From Bradyrhizobiaceae bacterium (GTDB lineage Bacteria > Pseudomonadota > Alphaproteobacteria > Rhizobiales > Hyphomicrobiaceae): a stretch of 5,506 nucleotides of DNA. Numbering within the stretch: the first letter of the stretch is position 1; each line of letters begins with the position of its first letter. Below, in pieces: positions 5,357-5,506 of the stretch. The notes beneath the pieces were generated by a model that did not search any database, was not told where the DNA came from, and worked only from the letters and a program-made list of their open reading frames with translations. Where the stretch lies: NCBI GenBank assembly GCA_947475855.1, contig CANJPN010000449.1, positions 1 to 5,506 of the forward strand, in the 5' to 3' direction. The position numbers were made by a program, and so were the translations under genes.

Positions 5357-5506
5357 CTAGGATGTCAGCTTCGTCTCGTCGATCAACCCGTCGACTACTT
5401 CGACGAGGGCAGTGCGGCGGTCTTTACCGTCAGCGGTCGCGGATGCGAACCGGGCGAGCTGCCGGTCGGCGCTGGTATTGCCGGCCGCGATGGCGCGTGT
5501 GTGCGC
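5357..5506 (-). CDS. C-terminal end of an unrecognised protein, 5' part missing
   Basis: A minus-strand frame is open from the right edge to a TAG stop at 5359-5357, giving 49 codons. The fragment is polar and probably helical, with A-H-T-R-A-I-A-A-G at its visible beginning, Q-L-A-R-F in the middle, a D-G-K-D-R-R stretch and the end L-I-D-E-T-K-L-T-S. Codon choice is G/C-ending like the neighbouring genes, and the frame ends 46 bases before the crotonase start on the same strand, so it is probably a real gene in the same operon. I do not recognise the family. The middle part loosely recalls C-terminal helices of acyl-CoA-metabolising enzymes, but this is too weak for a call. Confidence 0.6.
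   Translation of the reverse strand, partial: AHTRAIAAGNTSADRQLARFASATADGKDRRTALVEVVDGLIDETKLTS

Overview
The window is GC-rich, densely coded bacterial DNA. The codon use, the gene content (luciferase-like flavin monooxygenase, bicupin, crotonase) and the lysozyme-family protein with a Pro/Ala-rich tail suggest an alphaproteobacterium, probably of the Hyphomicrobiales/Bradyrhizobium type. That placement is an inference; there is no rRNA or other marker gene here.

Layout from left to right. Positions 1-2725 hold three minus-strand genes that read right to left as one probable operon: a two-domain cupin protein (2725 to 1463), an alpha/beta-hydrolase (1429 to 599) and the first 195 codons of a luciferase-like (LLM class) flavin-dependent oxidoreductase (587 to 1, cut by the window edge). 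The gaps are 33 and 11 bases, and the Shine-Dalgarno of the third gene overlaps the stop of the second. A possible dioxygenase, a hydrolase and a flavin monooxygenase together look like a catabolic module for an aromatic or other recalcitrant organic compound, but the substrate cannot be read from the sequence.

Positions 2726-3075 are a 350-base divergent intergenic region. It has a CTTGACA-like -35 element for the cupin operon, a short palindrome in the cupin leader and one GC-rich hairpin. Positions 3076-4512 (plus strand) encode a 478-residue lysozyme-family protein: a helical N-terminal region, a lysozyme-like domain with a candidate catalytic Glu, and a Pro/Ala-rich tail of about 160 residues. 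It has no signal peptide.

Positions 4534-5310 (minus strand, convergent with the lysozyme gene and only 21 bases away) encode a crotonase-fold protein in which both positions normally held by the hydratase glutamates are other residues. Upstream of it, the last 49 codons of an unrecognised minus-strand gene enter from the right edge (5506 to 5357). The crotonase and this partial gene probably form a second transcription unit, separated from the cupin operon by the oppositely oriented lysozyme-family gene.

No RNA genes, insertion sequences, CRISPR arrays or phage structural genes are visible. The points most worth a second look are the uncharacterised cupin/hydrolase/flavin-monooxygenase operon, the signal-less lysozyme-family protein with its long tail, and the glutamate-less crotonase.
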